NCBI GenBank assembly: GCA_029251165.1
Contig: JAQXDW010000009.1
Coordinates: 36,728-100,727 of the forward strand
Origin: Myxococcota bacterium
Lineage (GTDB): Bacteria; Myxococcota_A; UBA796
DNA: 64,000 nucleotides
Direction: 5' to 3'
Below, piece by piece: positions 44,047 through 52,335 of this stretch. Under the pieces are notes generated by a model that saw nothing but the letters and a program-made list of their open reading frames with translations, was not told the origin of the DNA and did not search any database. The number at the start of each line of letters is the position of its first letter. Within the stretch, counting starts at the first letter, position 1. Position numbers and translations under genes: made by a program.

Positions 44047-44216
44047 CTGGTCTCCACATCTGGTCTGGTCTCGGCGAAGCGACTGGTGTACCGCCGCCAT
44101 GCCCACCCGCTCGGCTCATGCTGGCGGTTCACGACGTCTTTGGAGCATGCAGAGAGGCCGGAGGAGCACTGGGCTGAAGGGCACCAGAGCAACGGGTCGG
44201 CATGGACCGCGGGGTG

Positions 44217-44768
44217 CTATCGCAGCGGCTTGACGGCCTCACAGAACTGGACGAAGTGGGTGACCTGTGCCGCCAGCAGCGTGCTGACATGTGGCTCGAC
44301 GGGCCAGCCGTCTTCTCCCAGCGCCTTGGTGGCACCGGAGATGAACACCCGGTCGGGGAGCTGGTAGGCGTTGCGGTAGCCGAACACACCTTGGAGCTGC
44401 TCGATGGGACGGAGCGCGCCCCAGCGACCTGCGGCGACTCCGGTGAAGCAGACTGGCCGGCGCTCGAAGGACTCGGGGAACGGCAGGTGATCGATAAACA
44501 GCTTGAGCGCCCCGGGCATCCCGCCGTTGTACTCGGGGGTGACGATGTGCAGCCCGTCTGAGGCGAGCACGGCCTCCGCGAACGGCGCGAACGCTGCGGG
44601 CTTGGTTCCGTAGGCCTCGGGCGAGAGGAGGTCGAGCGGCAGCGTGGCGAGATCGAGGAGCTGGACCGTCACCCCCGCGATCCCGGCGTAGCGATTCATG
44701 ATGGCACCAGCGATACTTCGGGTGCGAGAGCCGGTGCGGTTGGTCCCGGCGACGACGACGATGTTCAT
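44217..44768 (-). CDS. NADPH-dependent FMN reductase family protein
   Basis: This 183-residue flavodoxin-like protein has AGGAG six bases before ATG 44768. VVAGTNRTGSRTRSIAG is the phosphate-binding loop for FMN and IVTPEYNGGMPGALKLFID is the signature block of NAD(P)H:quinone/FMN/azo reductases. FTGVAAGRWGALRPIEQLQ completes the fold. It reduces flavin, quinone or chromate-like acceptors in the cytoplasm. It is a single gene, with 170 bases to the hydrolase start. Confidence 0.87.
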   Translation of the reverse strand: MNIVVVAGTNRTGSRTRSIAGAIMNRYAGIAGVTVQLLDLATLPLDLLSPEAYGTKPAAFAPFAEAVLASDGLHIVTPEYNGGMPGALKLFIDHLPFPESFERRPVCFTGVAAGRWGALRPIEQLQGVFGYRNAYQLPDRVFISGATKALGEDGWPVEPHVSTLLAAQVTHFVQFCEAVKPLR

Positions 44769-44875
44769 CTCATGCTCCTGTAGTCAAGGCTCGCTCCATA
44801 ACCTGACCCCAGGCCCTCTTCGCAGACCGCGCTGCGGCTGGTGTATAGAGCGCGGGCGCTGAGCCGTGGGGACGG

Positions 44876-47431
44876 TCACTGGAGCCCGAGGAGCTCTGCG
44901 AGTCGGGTCAGAGATACCGGTCCGGTGAGGGTAACGAGGTCATCGAATCGATCCTTCACGCCAGCCCAGTGCAGGGTCAGCTCGTCTCCAGAAGCTGCGG
45001 AAGCCTCCTCGATGACGGGATCCAGCAGCGCTGCGAGGATGGGCGGGGGTGCATCGAGCAGCAGCCCGCGGGCACGATCTCGGCGGCGGATGCCCTCGTC
45101 GGCCCAGAGGGTTGGATCGGAGAGCGCGGCAGCCCAGCGGGACAGCTTAGCCACCAGCCACGGCCACTCCCGGCTGATGACCGGGAGGATGCAGTCGACC
45201 CGAGCCAGGAGCGCAGCGGCCTGGGCGGGGGACTGGGGCGTGGGCTGGGGGAGCCGCAGCGGGCGGAGCAGCGGCGCGAGGGTCGAGACCTCCTGGTAGG
45301 CTGCCGAGACCGCAGCGCCTCGCCAGTCGGCGATGGCGGCGAGCACCTCGGGCTCCGGCTGGGCCAGGGCTGCGCGGTGCAGGGCGACCTCTGCGGCAAA
45401 GACTCCGGCGACGATCGATGCGCGAATCCCGGCGATTGCGGAGGCTTCGGGGAGGGCCTCAAGCTGCGGGAGGGGAGTGCCCTGAGCGATGGCGGTCACC
45501 AGCGGAAGCAGCGGCCCGGACAGCCCAGTGAGCGGCAGCGGAGGCCGAGGCGGCGCGGGAAGAAGCAGGGCATCAGGGATCGGAGCCGGAGCCGGTGGCG
45601 GCGGCGAGAGGGTCTCGGAGCGCGGGCCTGTTGGCTGGGGCATCCGAGCAGCGTAGCAGCACACCACCAGCGCCTCATCGACCAGAGCCCGTGCGCGCCG
45701 GAGTGCCGCAGCGGGGCAGGGAGCCGTGATGCTCACCCAGGCCTGACGCTGTCCGCCAGAGCCGTCGGTGATCTCGACTGCTCCCAGCCGACCGGTGGGC
45801 AGGGGAAGATCGAGGAGGCGGACGTAGGTGTGCGGTGAGTCGGGAGCGGTGAGATCGTCGAGAAAAGCCAGGGCGCCGGCACCCTCACCGTGCGCTCCGA
45901 TGCGGCGGCAGAGCTGGTCGAGCAGCTCAGCGCTCTGCCAGCCGTCTGCCGCGATGGCATCCCCGAGCAGCGCGGCGGTCTGTGCGATGGCATCGGGGGC
46001 GGTGAGGCCGGTCTTCAGGCGACAGACTCGGGCGATGCGGTCGGTGTCTGCGGCGAGCTGTGCCCGGCGGAGGGTGGCGAGGAGGGCATCATCGGGAAGC
46101 TCGGAGTCCCAGCGCTCGACGACCCGCCTCAGCAGCGCCTGCCCCTCTACGGCATGCGGCAGCGCGGACTGGAGGGCGGCGAGCGGTGCCCCGGAGCGGG
46201 GAAGACCAGCCTCCAGGCGATGACGGAGCGCGGCGAGTGCGGCCCGTGGTCCGCCCCAGCACAGCGGCCCGCCGGGAGTCGGCTTCTGGAGCAGCGCAGC
46301 GGTTGCCTGGAGCCATGCCCGGGTGCTGAGCGAGGTGCGCGGGGTGAGCTGCGCTGGAGGCACGGGCGCTGGAGGCGCGGGCGCTGGAGGCATGTTCTCG
46401 GTCGGAGGAGCGCTCCAGAGGTCAGGGCTCAGGGTGGTCCACTGGAGTCGGTCATCGACGAGCTGGAGCTGGCCGCTGGAGCGACCCGCTGCCCGGCGCA
46501 GCATCGTGTGGCCCTCGGCACACTCCAGCGCAGCAGCAGCGGCCTCGGGCTCGGCGAGGGCAGCCTGGGTCAGCAGGAGAATCGGGAGAACATCCGCCCC
46601 CTCTGGACCGCCGAGGGAGGCTGGGAGATGGGTGAGGGTGCCGGCGATGGCAGCGGGCGGGACGGCGTCGCGGGTCTGGAGACCCGCGGCGGTGAGGTAG
46701 GCGCCGTGGAGGCCATCCTGGAGCCAGCTTGCGGCATCCCGCTCGTCTCGGAGTGCGGCCTGGAGGCGCGTGCCGGTCTCGGTCAATTCGTAGCCGCCGG
46801 CCCGGCCCGCTGTCCGCAGATAGCCGAGGTCTCGGAGGGGTTCTAAGTAGGGATAAATAAGGAAGTTCCTTGAGAAGCGGAGCTTCCCGGACGCCCTGCC
46901 CGCCTGGTCGAGCAGCTGCTTTCGGGCATCTGCGTCTGCATGCTGGGCGAGATCACGGAGCGTGTCGGCAAGGAAGCCGGGCGCATCCTCGGCATCCAGT
47001 CCCGCCTCTGGCCAGGTCCGCAGCGCCCGCAGCAGGACATCGCCGGCAGCGGACATCGTCAGCCACAGCCCCAGCCACCTCGCCCCGCCTTGCCAGGCGA
47101 GCGGGGAGTCGCTGGGACCCCAGGGCGCAGCGTGCCGAAGCACCTGACCCAGCGCCGTGAGCCGGCCGCTGTCTGGATCGTGGATGCCATAGGTCACCCC
47201 GATTCGTGCCGCTCGGTTGGCGGTTGCGGGCTGCGCGATGCCCCGTGCAGGACCCTCTAAGTGGGTCTGCTCCCACCAGCCGTTGAACTGCTCTCGGTGT
47301 GAGAGCAGGACCTCTGCGAGACCCTCAATGCCCATGCGGCCATCGCCGATGGTCTGTGCGATCACCCGCAGCCAGCCGAGCTGGACTTGGTATCGACTGG
47401 CGACCTGGAGGAATCGTAGGGGGGCAGTCAC
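44876..47431 (-). CDS. large hypothetical protein with winged-helix-like segments
   Basis: This 851-residue protein starts at GTG 47431. Residues ~75-100 (TYGIHDPDSGRLTALGQVLR) and ~190-230 (LEPLRDLGYLRT, GGYELTETGTRLQAAL) resemble winged-helix units with the usual wing-helix ending. The middle (~330-370) is Pro/Ala rich (PPAPAPPAPVPPAQLTP). A second Pro-rich linker at ~600-640 separates a C-terminal helical domain of ~200 residues (VISREWPWLVAKLSRWAAAL). There is no signal peptide, helicase or nuclease motif. Multi-winged-helix size and layout suit a nucleic-acid-binding or defence-like protein, but this is speculation. It is flanked by unrelated genes. Confidence 0.6.
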   Translation of the reverse strand: MTAPLRFLQVASRYQVQLGWLRVIAQTIGDGRMGIEGLAEVLLSHREQFNGWWEQTHLEGPARGIAQPATANRAARIGVTYGIHDPDSGRLTALGQVLRHAAPWGPSDSPLAWQGGARWLGLWLTMSAAGDVLLRALRTWPEAGLDAEDAPGFLADTLRDLAQHADADARKQLLDQAGRASGKLRFSRNFLIYPYLEPLRDLGYLRTAGRAGGYELTETGTRLQAALRDERDAASWLQDGLHGAYLTAAGLQTRDAVPPAAIAGTLTHLPASLGGPEGADVLPILLLTQAALAEPEAAAAALECAEGHTMLRRAAGRSSGQLQLVDDRLQWTTLSPDLWSAPPTENMPPAPAPPAPVPPAQLTPRTSLSTRAWLQATAALLQKPTPGGPLCWGGPRAALAALRHRLEAGLPRSGAPLAALQSALPHAVEGQALLRRVVERWDSELPDDALLATLRRAQLAADTDRIARVCRLKTGLTAPDAIAQTAALLGDAIAADGWQSAELLDQLCRRIGAHGEGAGALAFLDDLTAPDSPHTYVRLLDLPLPTGRLGAVEITDGSGGQRQAWVSITAPCPAAALRRARALVDEALVVCCYAARMPQPTGPRSETLSPPPPAPAPIPDALLLPAPPRPPLPLTGLSGPLLPLVTAIAQGTPLPQLEALPEASAIAGIRASIVAGVFAAEVALHRAALAQPEPEVLAAIADWRGAAVSAAYQEVSTLAPLLRPLRLPQPTPQSPAQAAALLARVDCILPVISREWPWLVAKLSRWAAALSDPTLWADEGIRRRDRARGLLLDAPPPILAALLDPVIEEASAASGDELTLHWAGVKDRFDDLVTLTGPVSLTRLAELLGLQ

Positions 47432-47508
47432 CCGGTCAGGGTAACGCGGCGACCGGGGTACAGAGCAGGCTGCCGTCAGCTTCTGACCGGGTTGCGATAG
47501 GGTTGCGC

Positions 47509-48066
47509 ATGGATCCGATCCTCACCACCCCCCTCACGATCCTGCTGATGATCCCGATCCTCGTCCTGATCGCGGACGGCGCAGGGCTGGTGGGCGGCAG
47601 CGTTCTGGTTCACCGGCTCGGGCTTCCGATCGGCAGCGGTGCGATCAATCTGCGCGCTCCCCTGCCGCCAGGCTGCGCTCTCACGACAGCGGCGCACGGC
47701 ATCAGCGGAGTCTGGCTGGACGAGCACACCATCGGGTACTGGTCGGGACGGAGCCGCTTCGGCTTCAGGGATTCTCTCGGCGTCCAGGCGCTCCGAGGGA
47801 TGGGCATCGTCTGCTCAGGCACGCTGCACATCCGCCCGGACCGAAGGAGCGGAGTCTTCATCGAGCGCCTCCGGCTGGCCCCGCTTGTCCTGATCGGCTG
47901 CGTGAGCACCGGCGTCATGGCGCTGTGGGCGTATGCAGCGGTGCTGCCCGGACTGCTGCCGGTGGTGCCGCTGTTCTTCTCCGGTGCCTACTGCCTGTTC
48001 GCCGTCATCAGCATTCGGCACATGCGAGCTGGGCGCGGTCACCTCGAACACCATCAGGGTGAATGA
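47509..48066 (+). CDS. hypothetical membrane protein
   Basis: This 185-residue protein starts at ATG 47509 (MDPILTTPLTILLMIPILVLIADG). An N-terminal helix is followed by a ~90-residue soluble region (CALTTAAHGISGVWLDEHTIGYW) and two C-terminal helices (LAPLVLIGCVSTGVMALWAY; LLPVVPLFFSGAYCLFAVISI). Function is unknown. It overlaps the next gene by 4 bases (ATGA), so the two are translated together. Confidence 0.7.
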   Translation: MDPILTTPLTILLMIPILVLIADGAGLVGGSVLVHRLGLPIGSGAINLRAPLPPGCALTTAAHGISGVWLDEHTIGYWSGRSRFGFRDSLGVQALRGMGIVCSGTLHIRPDRRSGVFIERLRLAPLVLIGCVSTGVMALWAYAAVLPGLLPVVPLFFSGAYCLFAVISIRHMRAGRGHLEHHQGE

Positions 48067-48797
48067 CGATGATTGCTCTGCTCTCGCTCCTCTCTTGTGC
48101 GCATCATGCCGTCCGTCTGCCGGCGCTCGATGGGGGCTGGTCCAGTGCGCAGATGGGACTCTTCATCGGCATCGAGGGATCGGAGAGCAGCCCGGCGGTC
48201 TGGGTGGTGCAGTCGGACGATGAGGCCGCCTGGGTGGCCCTCGCGCCCGCCCGCGAGCCCGAAGGGGTGGTCTCGTTTCGTCTCCCAGAGGGAGCCCCCT
48301 CCAGGGCGACCTTTCGCGTCTCTCTGGATGCGAGAGACCGCGCGCGCCTCGTCCTGGAGCATGACTCTGGCCGAGAAGAGATGGTCCCGCTGAGCCGCAC
48401 CACTCCGCGCAGCCGTGCGGACCTTGAGGAGCTCATTGCCGCGCTGGCACAGGCTGAACTTGAGGGCCGGACTGTGGACCATGTCTGGGCGCTGATGACT
48501 GTAGAGATCGCCTACCACGCAGCGTTTGGTGAGTACGTCCCGGTTCCGATCGGGCCGCGTTCGCTCGCAGAGCTGACTCCGGATCCGGTCTCTTGGTTGG
48601 AGCGCAGCGCGCTGGATCGCCTCGGCTGGGCGCCGGGCGAGCCGGTTCGAGGAAGCTTCCAGATCGAGGTCGCCGCAGACGGCAGCGGCTTCACGGTTCA
48701 TGGCTGGCAGGACCTCGACGGCGACGGGGTGCCGGCCCACTGGAGCGCGAGCCAGACGAGCCCGCCGACGCGGGTGAGTGCTCTGGATGTTCGGTAG
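48063..48797 (+). CDS. hypothetical lipoprotein, pilin-like C-terminus
   Basis: This 244-residue protein has a short lipoprotein signal, MTMIALLSLLSC (Cys 12). The body is mixed, with a central helix (DLEELIAALAQAELEGRTVDH). The C-terminal ~60 residues (GSFQIEVAADGSGFTVHG then WQDLDGDGVPAHWSAS) are like the DxDGDGxxA beta-sheet end of pilin-like proteins in this phylum. There is no prepilin cleavage site, so it is a lipoprotein rather than a pilin. Its start overlaps the upstream membrane protein gene by 4 bases. Confidence 0.7.
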   Translation: MTMIALLSLLSCAHHAVRLPALDGGWSSAQMGLFIGIEGSESSPAVWVVQSDDEAAWVALAPAREPEGVVSFRLPEGAPSRATFRVSLDARDRARLVLEHDSGREEMVPLSRTTPRSRADLEELIAALAQAELEGRTVDHVWALMTVEIAYHAAFGEYVPVPIGPRSLAELTPDPVSWLERSALDRLGWAPGEPVRGSFQIEVAADGSGFTVHGWQDLDGDGVPAHWSASQTSPPTRVSALDVR

Positions 48798-48947
48798 AGC
48801 AGGGGTCTCAAGTGCTCTCTCCCGAAGAGTGGAACCCTGCCGGGCCTTATCACGGGCCTGTCACACCACGATGAGCCGGGTAGACATAATGAGAGCCTGA
48901 CCTCGGACGGCCTGATGACAGCCGCAGCTCAGGGACGGAGACCCACC

Positions 48948-50627
48948 ATGCGCAACCTTGCCACCACCTCCGCGCTGCTGCTCCTGACGGGCTGCGGCGG
49001 CTGCAACAAAGACGAAGACGAGGCCCCGGTCGTCTACGACGACCCCTCTTCTCTCACCATTGACACGCCCGCTGAGGGGGCCTGGCTGCCTGAGGGGGCC
49101 GTCGCGGTGACCGGCCTGGTCGACAACATCGACGCGGTGACGATCAACGGAGCGCCTGCCGCCCTCGATGCCTCCGGCAGCTACTCTGGCACCGTCACCC
49201 TGGAGCGCGGCGTCAACGTCCTCGATGTGCAGGGCCTCGAGCCCGACGGGGACACCATCAGCGAGCGTCGCTCCGTGCTGGCGGGCGAGTACGCGGATCC
49301 AGGTGATGCGGTCGAGGACGGCATCCAGCTGCGCCTCAACCAGGGCGGCATCAACGAGATGGCCGACATGGTCGAGGGCATGGTCACCGCCGAGAGCCTC
49401 AACAAGGAGCTGGGGGAGGAGATCAACCCCATCTATGAGTACGGCCAGCCCGAGGACTGGAACTGGATCGCCGTGGACCTCATCGAGATGGACTTCGGTG
49501 CCGCAGCGATCACCGCGACGCCCGACCAGATGATCGCGCTGGAGGTTGTGCTGCCTGACCTGGTGGTCGATCTGTATGCGGAGGGCGAGGCGGTCACCTT
49601 TGACTTCTCCCAGGACATCCAGATGACCGCAGACGATGCGGTCATCACGGCCTACCTCGCCATCGGCGCGGAGGGCGGCACCCTGACCGTCGAGCTGATC
49701 GATCCGGTCGTCGAGCTCCGGGGCTTCGCCTACGACACCTCACTGCTGCCCTCGTTTGTCGAGGACTACTTGTTCATCGAGACCATCCAGACCACCATCC
49801 AGGACACCCTCGTCGAGCAGATGGAGGAGATGGTTCCCGAGCTCCTCGATGAGCAGCTCGAGGCACTGGACTTCAGCTTCGACACCGAGCTGATGGGCAC
49901 CACCGTCTCCGTCGCGGCCACCTTCGCGGATGCCGATGTCGACGACGACGGGGTCGAGATCGCGGTCGACGTTGACGTCGACGTGCCCACCGTCGGCACC
50001 CAAGTCTACCAGGGCTACATGGCCAGCGGCGAGGGCACCCCGAGCATCGATCGGGGCGCAGACCTCGCGATGGTGCTCTCCGACGAGCTGCTCAACCGGA
50101 TGCTGTTCGAGGTCTGGCGGGGCGGAATGCTCAACCTCACCCTCTCGACCGACGACGGCAGCTTGGAGCCGGCGATGCTGACGCTGCTGCACGCGGAGCA
50201 GGGCACGGTCACCGTCGCCGCAGATCTTCCCCCGATCATCGTGGAGAGCGCCGGCGGGCTTCAGGTCCAGATCGGCGAGCTGTCGGTGACCCTGGAGACC
50301 CCCGGCGGCGAGCTGGGCGAGCGGGTCGTGATGGATGTCGCGGCCTTCGTGGACCTTGAGCTGTCCCTCGACGGCAGCACGATCGCCCTCGACCTCGGCA
50401 AGCCCGAGCTGTTCATGGCGGTCCGAGAGAGCGACTGGGGCTCCTCCAACGAAGCCCTGACGGCGCTGATTGAAGAGATGCTGCCCATCGAGCTGCTCCT
50501 CCTGGCGCTGGGTGCGCTGGAGTTTGAGCTGCCGGCGCTTGAGGGGCTGGCGTTTGGAGACTCTGAGGTCGAGCGCTCCAGCTCTGGCTACCACACCGAC
50601 GTCGAGATTCAGCTCGTCGTCGAGTGA
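48948..50627 (+). CDS. large lipoprotein, tentative BPI-like lipid-binding fold
   Basis: This 559-residue protein starts at ATG 48948 (MRNLATTSALLLLTGC) with GGAG upstream. It has a lipoprotein signal (Cys 16) followed by GGCNKDEDE. Residues ~35-115 look like an Ig-like domain (LTIDTPAEGAWLPEGAVAVTG). From ~170 onward strands alternate with long amphipathic helices (FIETIQTTIQDTLVEQMEEM). The stretch LAMVLSDELLNRMLFEVWRG followed by a hydrophobic GGMLNLTLS resembles the central part of BPI/LBP-type tubular lipid-binding proteins. That assignment is tentative. A palindromic GGGCGTGG...CCACGCCC hairpin follows the gene. Confidence 0.72.
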   Translation: MRNLATTSALLLLTGCGGCNKDEDEAPVVYDDPSSLTIDTPAEGAWLPEGAVAVTGLVDNIDAVTINGAPAALDASGSYSGTVTLERGVNVLDVQGLEPDGDTISERRSVLAGEYADPGDAVEDGIQLRLNQGGINEMADMVEGMVTAESLNKELGEEINPIYEYGQPEDWNWIAVDLIEMDFGAAAITATPDQMIALEVVLPDLVVDLYAEGEAVTFDFSQDIQMTADDAVITAYLAIGAEGGTLTVELIDPVVELRGFAYDTSLLPSFVEDYLFIETIQTTIQDTLVEQMEEMVPELLDEQLEALDFSFDTELMGTTVSVAATFADADVDDDGVEIAVDVDVDVPTVGTQVYQGYMASGEGTPSIDRGADLAMVLSDELLNRMLFEVWRGGMLNLTLSTDDGSLEPAMLTLLHAEQGTVTVAADLPPIIVESAGGLQVQIGELSVTLETPGGELGERVVMDVAAFVDLELSLDGSTIALDLGKPELFMAVRESDWGSSNEALTALIEEMLPIELLLLALGALEFELPALEGLAFGDSEVERSSSGYHTDVEIQLVVE

Positions 50628-50675
50628 GCCCGTGTGCATCGGCGTCCTGGTCGCCTGAATGGCTGGCGGAGGAGG

Positions 50676-50699
50676 GGGCGTGGGGTGCTGTCCACGCCC
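50676..50699. terminator. hairpin between convergent genes
   Basis: GGGCGTGG-GGTGCTGT-CCACGCCC has a perfect 8-base-pair stem and an 8-base loop. It lies between the stops of the lipoprotein gene (50627) and the basic-tailed membrane protein gene (50771). No T-tract. It could serve both directions. Confidence 0.5.
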
Positions 50700-50770
50700 G
50701 ACCTCATCGGGGCTGCCAGGGGGCCGAGACTCTGCAGGCTAACCCCCTGCACTAAGCCCCTGCGCTGCCA

Positions 50771-51508
50771 TCACGGCGTCTTTCGACCACTCCCGCCGCT
50801 CTTGCCCCGGCTGCTGGACGAGCCCGAGGACGAGCTGCGGCTGCTGGACGAGCCTGTGGAGCGGCTCTCGACGGTGTCGGTGCTCTTGCTGCCGGCGTCG
50901 CTGGAGGTCGCGGCCTTGCTGCCGGCCTTGCTGCCGGCCCCGACGGAGGCTGGTGAGCGTGCGCCGCCGACGCCACCGCTGATGCGAGAGGCCGGACCGG
51001 CGCTGGCCCCAGTGGCCTTGCTGGAACGACCAGATTTCCCGGCGGCCCCGGCCTTGCTGCGGCTGGTGGCCCCCGCGCGCCCTGGACGACTGGCGGGCAG
51101 TCCGGCAGCCTGGCGGCGGCTGGCAGCGGCGGTCTTGCGGAGGTTGGTGACGTCTCCGCCCTTGGCCTCGACCTTCTTCTCCAGGCGATTCATGACGCCC
51201 GGGTTGGCGCGTGCCTGAATGGCGAGCTCGGCGCCGACGAACTGCTCCAGTGCCGGGTTGTCTCCGCTGGCGGCGATGTCTGCGAGCTGCTCCAGCACGC
51301 GGGCCATGGACTCTTCCGTCGCGGCATCCTCAGATGCCTGAGCGATGGAGTGTCCCATCTCGATGAACATGGCCACCAGGATGATGGCAGAGAACACCCA
51401 GGCCCACTTGGGAGGCGCCTCGCGGTCGCGCTCCATCCACACCCCGAGCACACCTGCGAGGGCGGCCACGACGACTCCAGCGAAGGTGACGATCATTCCA
51501 ATATCCAT
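50771..51508 (-). CDS. two-helix membrane protein with long basic low-complexity tail (paralog A)
   Basis: This 245-residue protein has a first helix at residues 2-24 (MIVTFAGVVVAALAGVLGVW), a short MERDREAPPKW loop, and a second helix (WVFSAIILVAMFIEMGHSI). A helical domain with EESMARVLEQLADIAASGDN follows. From about residue 125 to the end it is Ser/Ala/Gly/Arg/Lys-rich (AGATSRSKAGAAGKSGRSSK; SSSRSSSSGSSSSRGKSGG). The membrane unit and following helix match the next gene upstream (paralog B), indicating tandem duplication. The basic tail could bind nucleic acid or an anionic polymer. Function is unknown. Confidence 0.7.
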   Translation of the reverse strand: MDIGMIVTFAGVVVAALAGVLGVWMERDREAPPKWAWVFSAIILVAMFIEMGHSIAQASEDAATEESMARVLEQLADIAASGDNPALEQFVGAELAIQARANPGVMNRLEKKVEAKGGDVTNLRKTAAASRRQAAGLPASRPGRAGATSRSKAGAAGKSGRSSKATGASAGPASRISGGVGGARSPASVGAGSKAGSKAATSSDAGSKSTDTVESRSTGSSSSRSSSSGSSSSRGKSGGSGRKTP

Positions 51509-51532
51509 TGCTCTGTCCTCTTCTGCTGGGGC

Positions 51533-52168
51533 TTACGGGTTGACGTCAGCGTTGGCGGGCTCTGCGGGCTCACCCACAGCGGCGTTCTCTGCGGGCACGG
51601 CGGGCTCCGCGACGGGCTCAGCCTGAGGAGTGATGGTGACCTCCGGGCCGCCCTCAGACTTGAGGAGCGCGATGAGGCTCTCATCTCCAGAAGACTCTGC
51701 GATCTCTCCGACCATGCTGAGCATGCGGTTGAGGTCTTCTTTCTGCTGGATGGCGTCGACTGCGTCGAGGTAGCTCTGGGTGGCCCCGACGCTGATTGCG
51801 GTGGTGATCAGGATGGACATGACCACCGCGAAGGCGAGCGGGCGGCTCTTGTCGCGGTCGACCCAGATGCCCAGCACCGCAGAGAAGCCGCCGATGAGCA
51901 GCGCGCTCATGGAGGTGATCAGGCCGGTCGACCAGGGGGACTCCGCCTCCTCAGGCGCGGCATCTGCCAGCACCGCTGCGGTGGCCCCGTCCTCTTCTGC
52001 GGTGGCCCCGTCTTCTTCCACGGTGGTCCCGTCTTCCTCCACGGTCTCCTCAACGGTGACTTCAGCCGGAGCATCTTGGGCGAGGGCGATGGGAGCCCAG
52101 AGCCCAGACATCAAGCCCAGGAGTAGAAGCATCCCGTAGAGAGATGGGGGGAATGTGGAGCGTTTCAC
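51533..52168 (-). CDS. secreted-signal membrane protein, paralog B of the neighbouring gene
   Basis: This 211-residue protein starts at GTG 52168, with AGAGG seven bases upstream. It has a cleavable-type signal (SLYGMLLLLGLMSGLWAPIALA-QD). An acidic repeat segment follows (VEEDGTTVEEDGATAEEDGA), then two helices (ITSMSALLIGGFSAVLGIWV and AFAVVMSILITTAISVGA) flanking VDRDKSRP. The helical stretch KEDLNRMLSMVGEIAESSGD corresponds to paralog A. The tail is Pro/Ala/Glu-rich and acidic, while that of paralog A is basic. The genes are 24 bases apart and likely cotranscribed, so the two products may pair through oppositely charged tails; this is inference. Confidence 0.72.
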   Translation of the reverse strand: MKRSTFPPSLYGMLLLLGLMSGLWAPIALAQDAPAEVTVEETVEEDGTTVEEDGATAEEDGATAAVLADAAPEEAESPWSTGLITSMSALLIGGFSAVLGIWVDRDKSRPLAFAVVMSILITTAISVGATQSYLDAVDAIQQKEDLNRMLSMVGEIAESSGDESLIALLKSEGGPEVTITPQAEPVAEPAVPAENAAVGEPAEPANADVNP

Positions 52169-52335
52169 GAGAGACCTCTGGGTTGAGCTGGTGGAGCCGC
52201 GATGACATATACGGAGATGAGCCGAGCACGTGGTTTTTGGAGCACCACGCCTGCTCACATGGAGACTGCCGCGATGATACCACTGCTTCCCTCTGAGGCT
52301 CGCCGGCAGGACTGAGGGGGATCTCCGCCTGCCGC

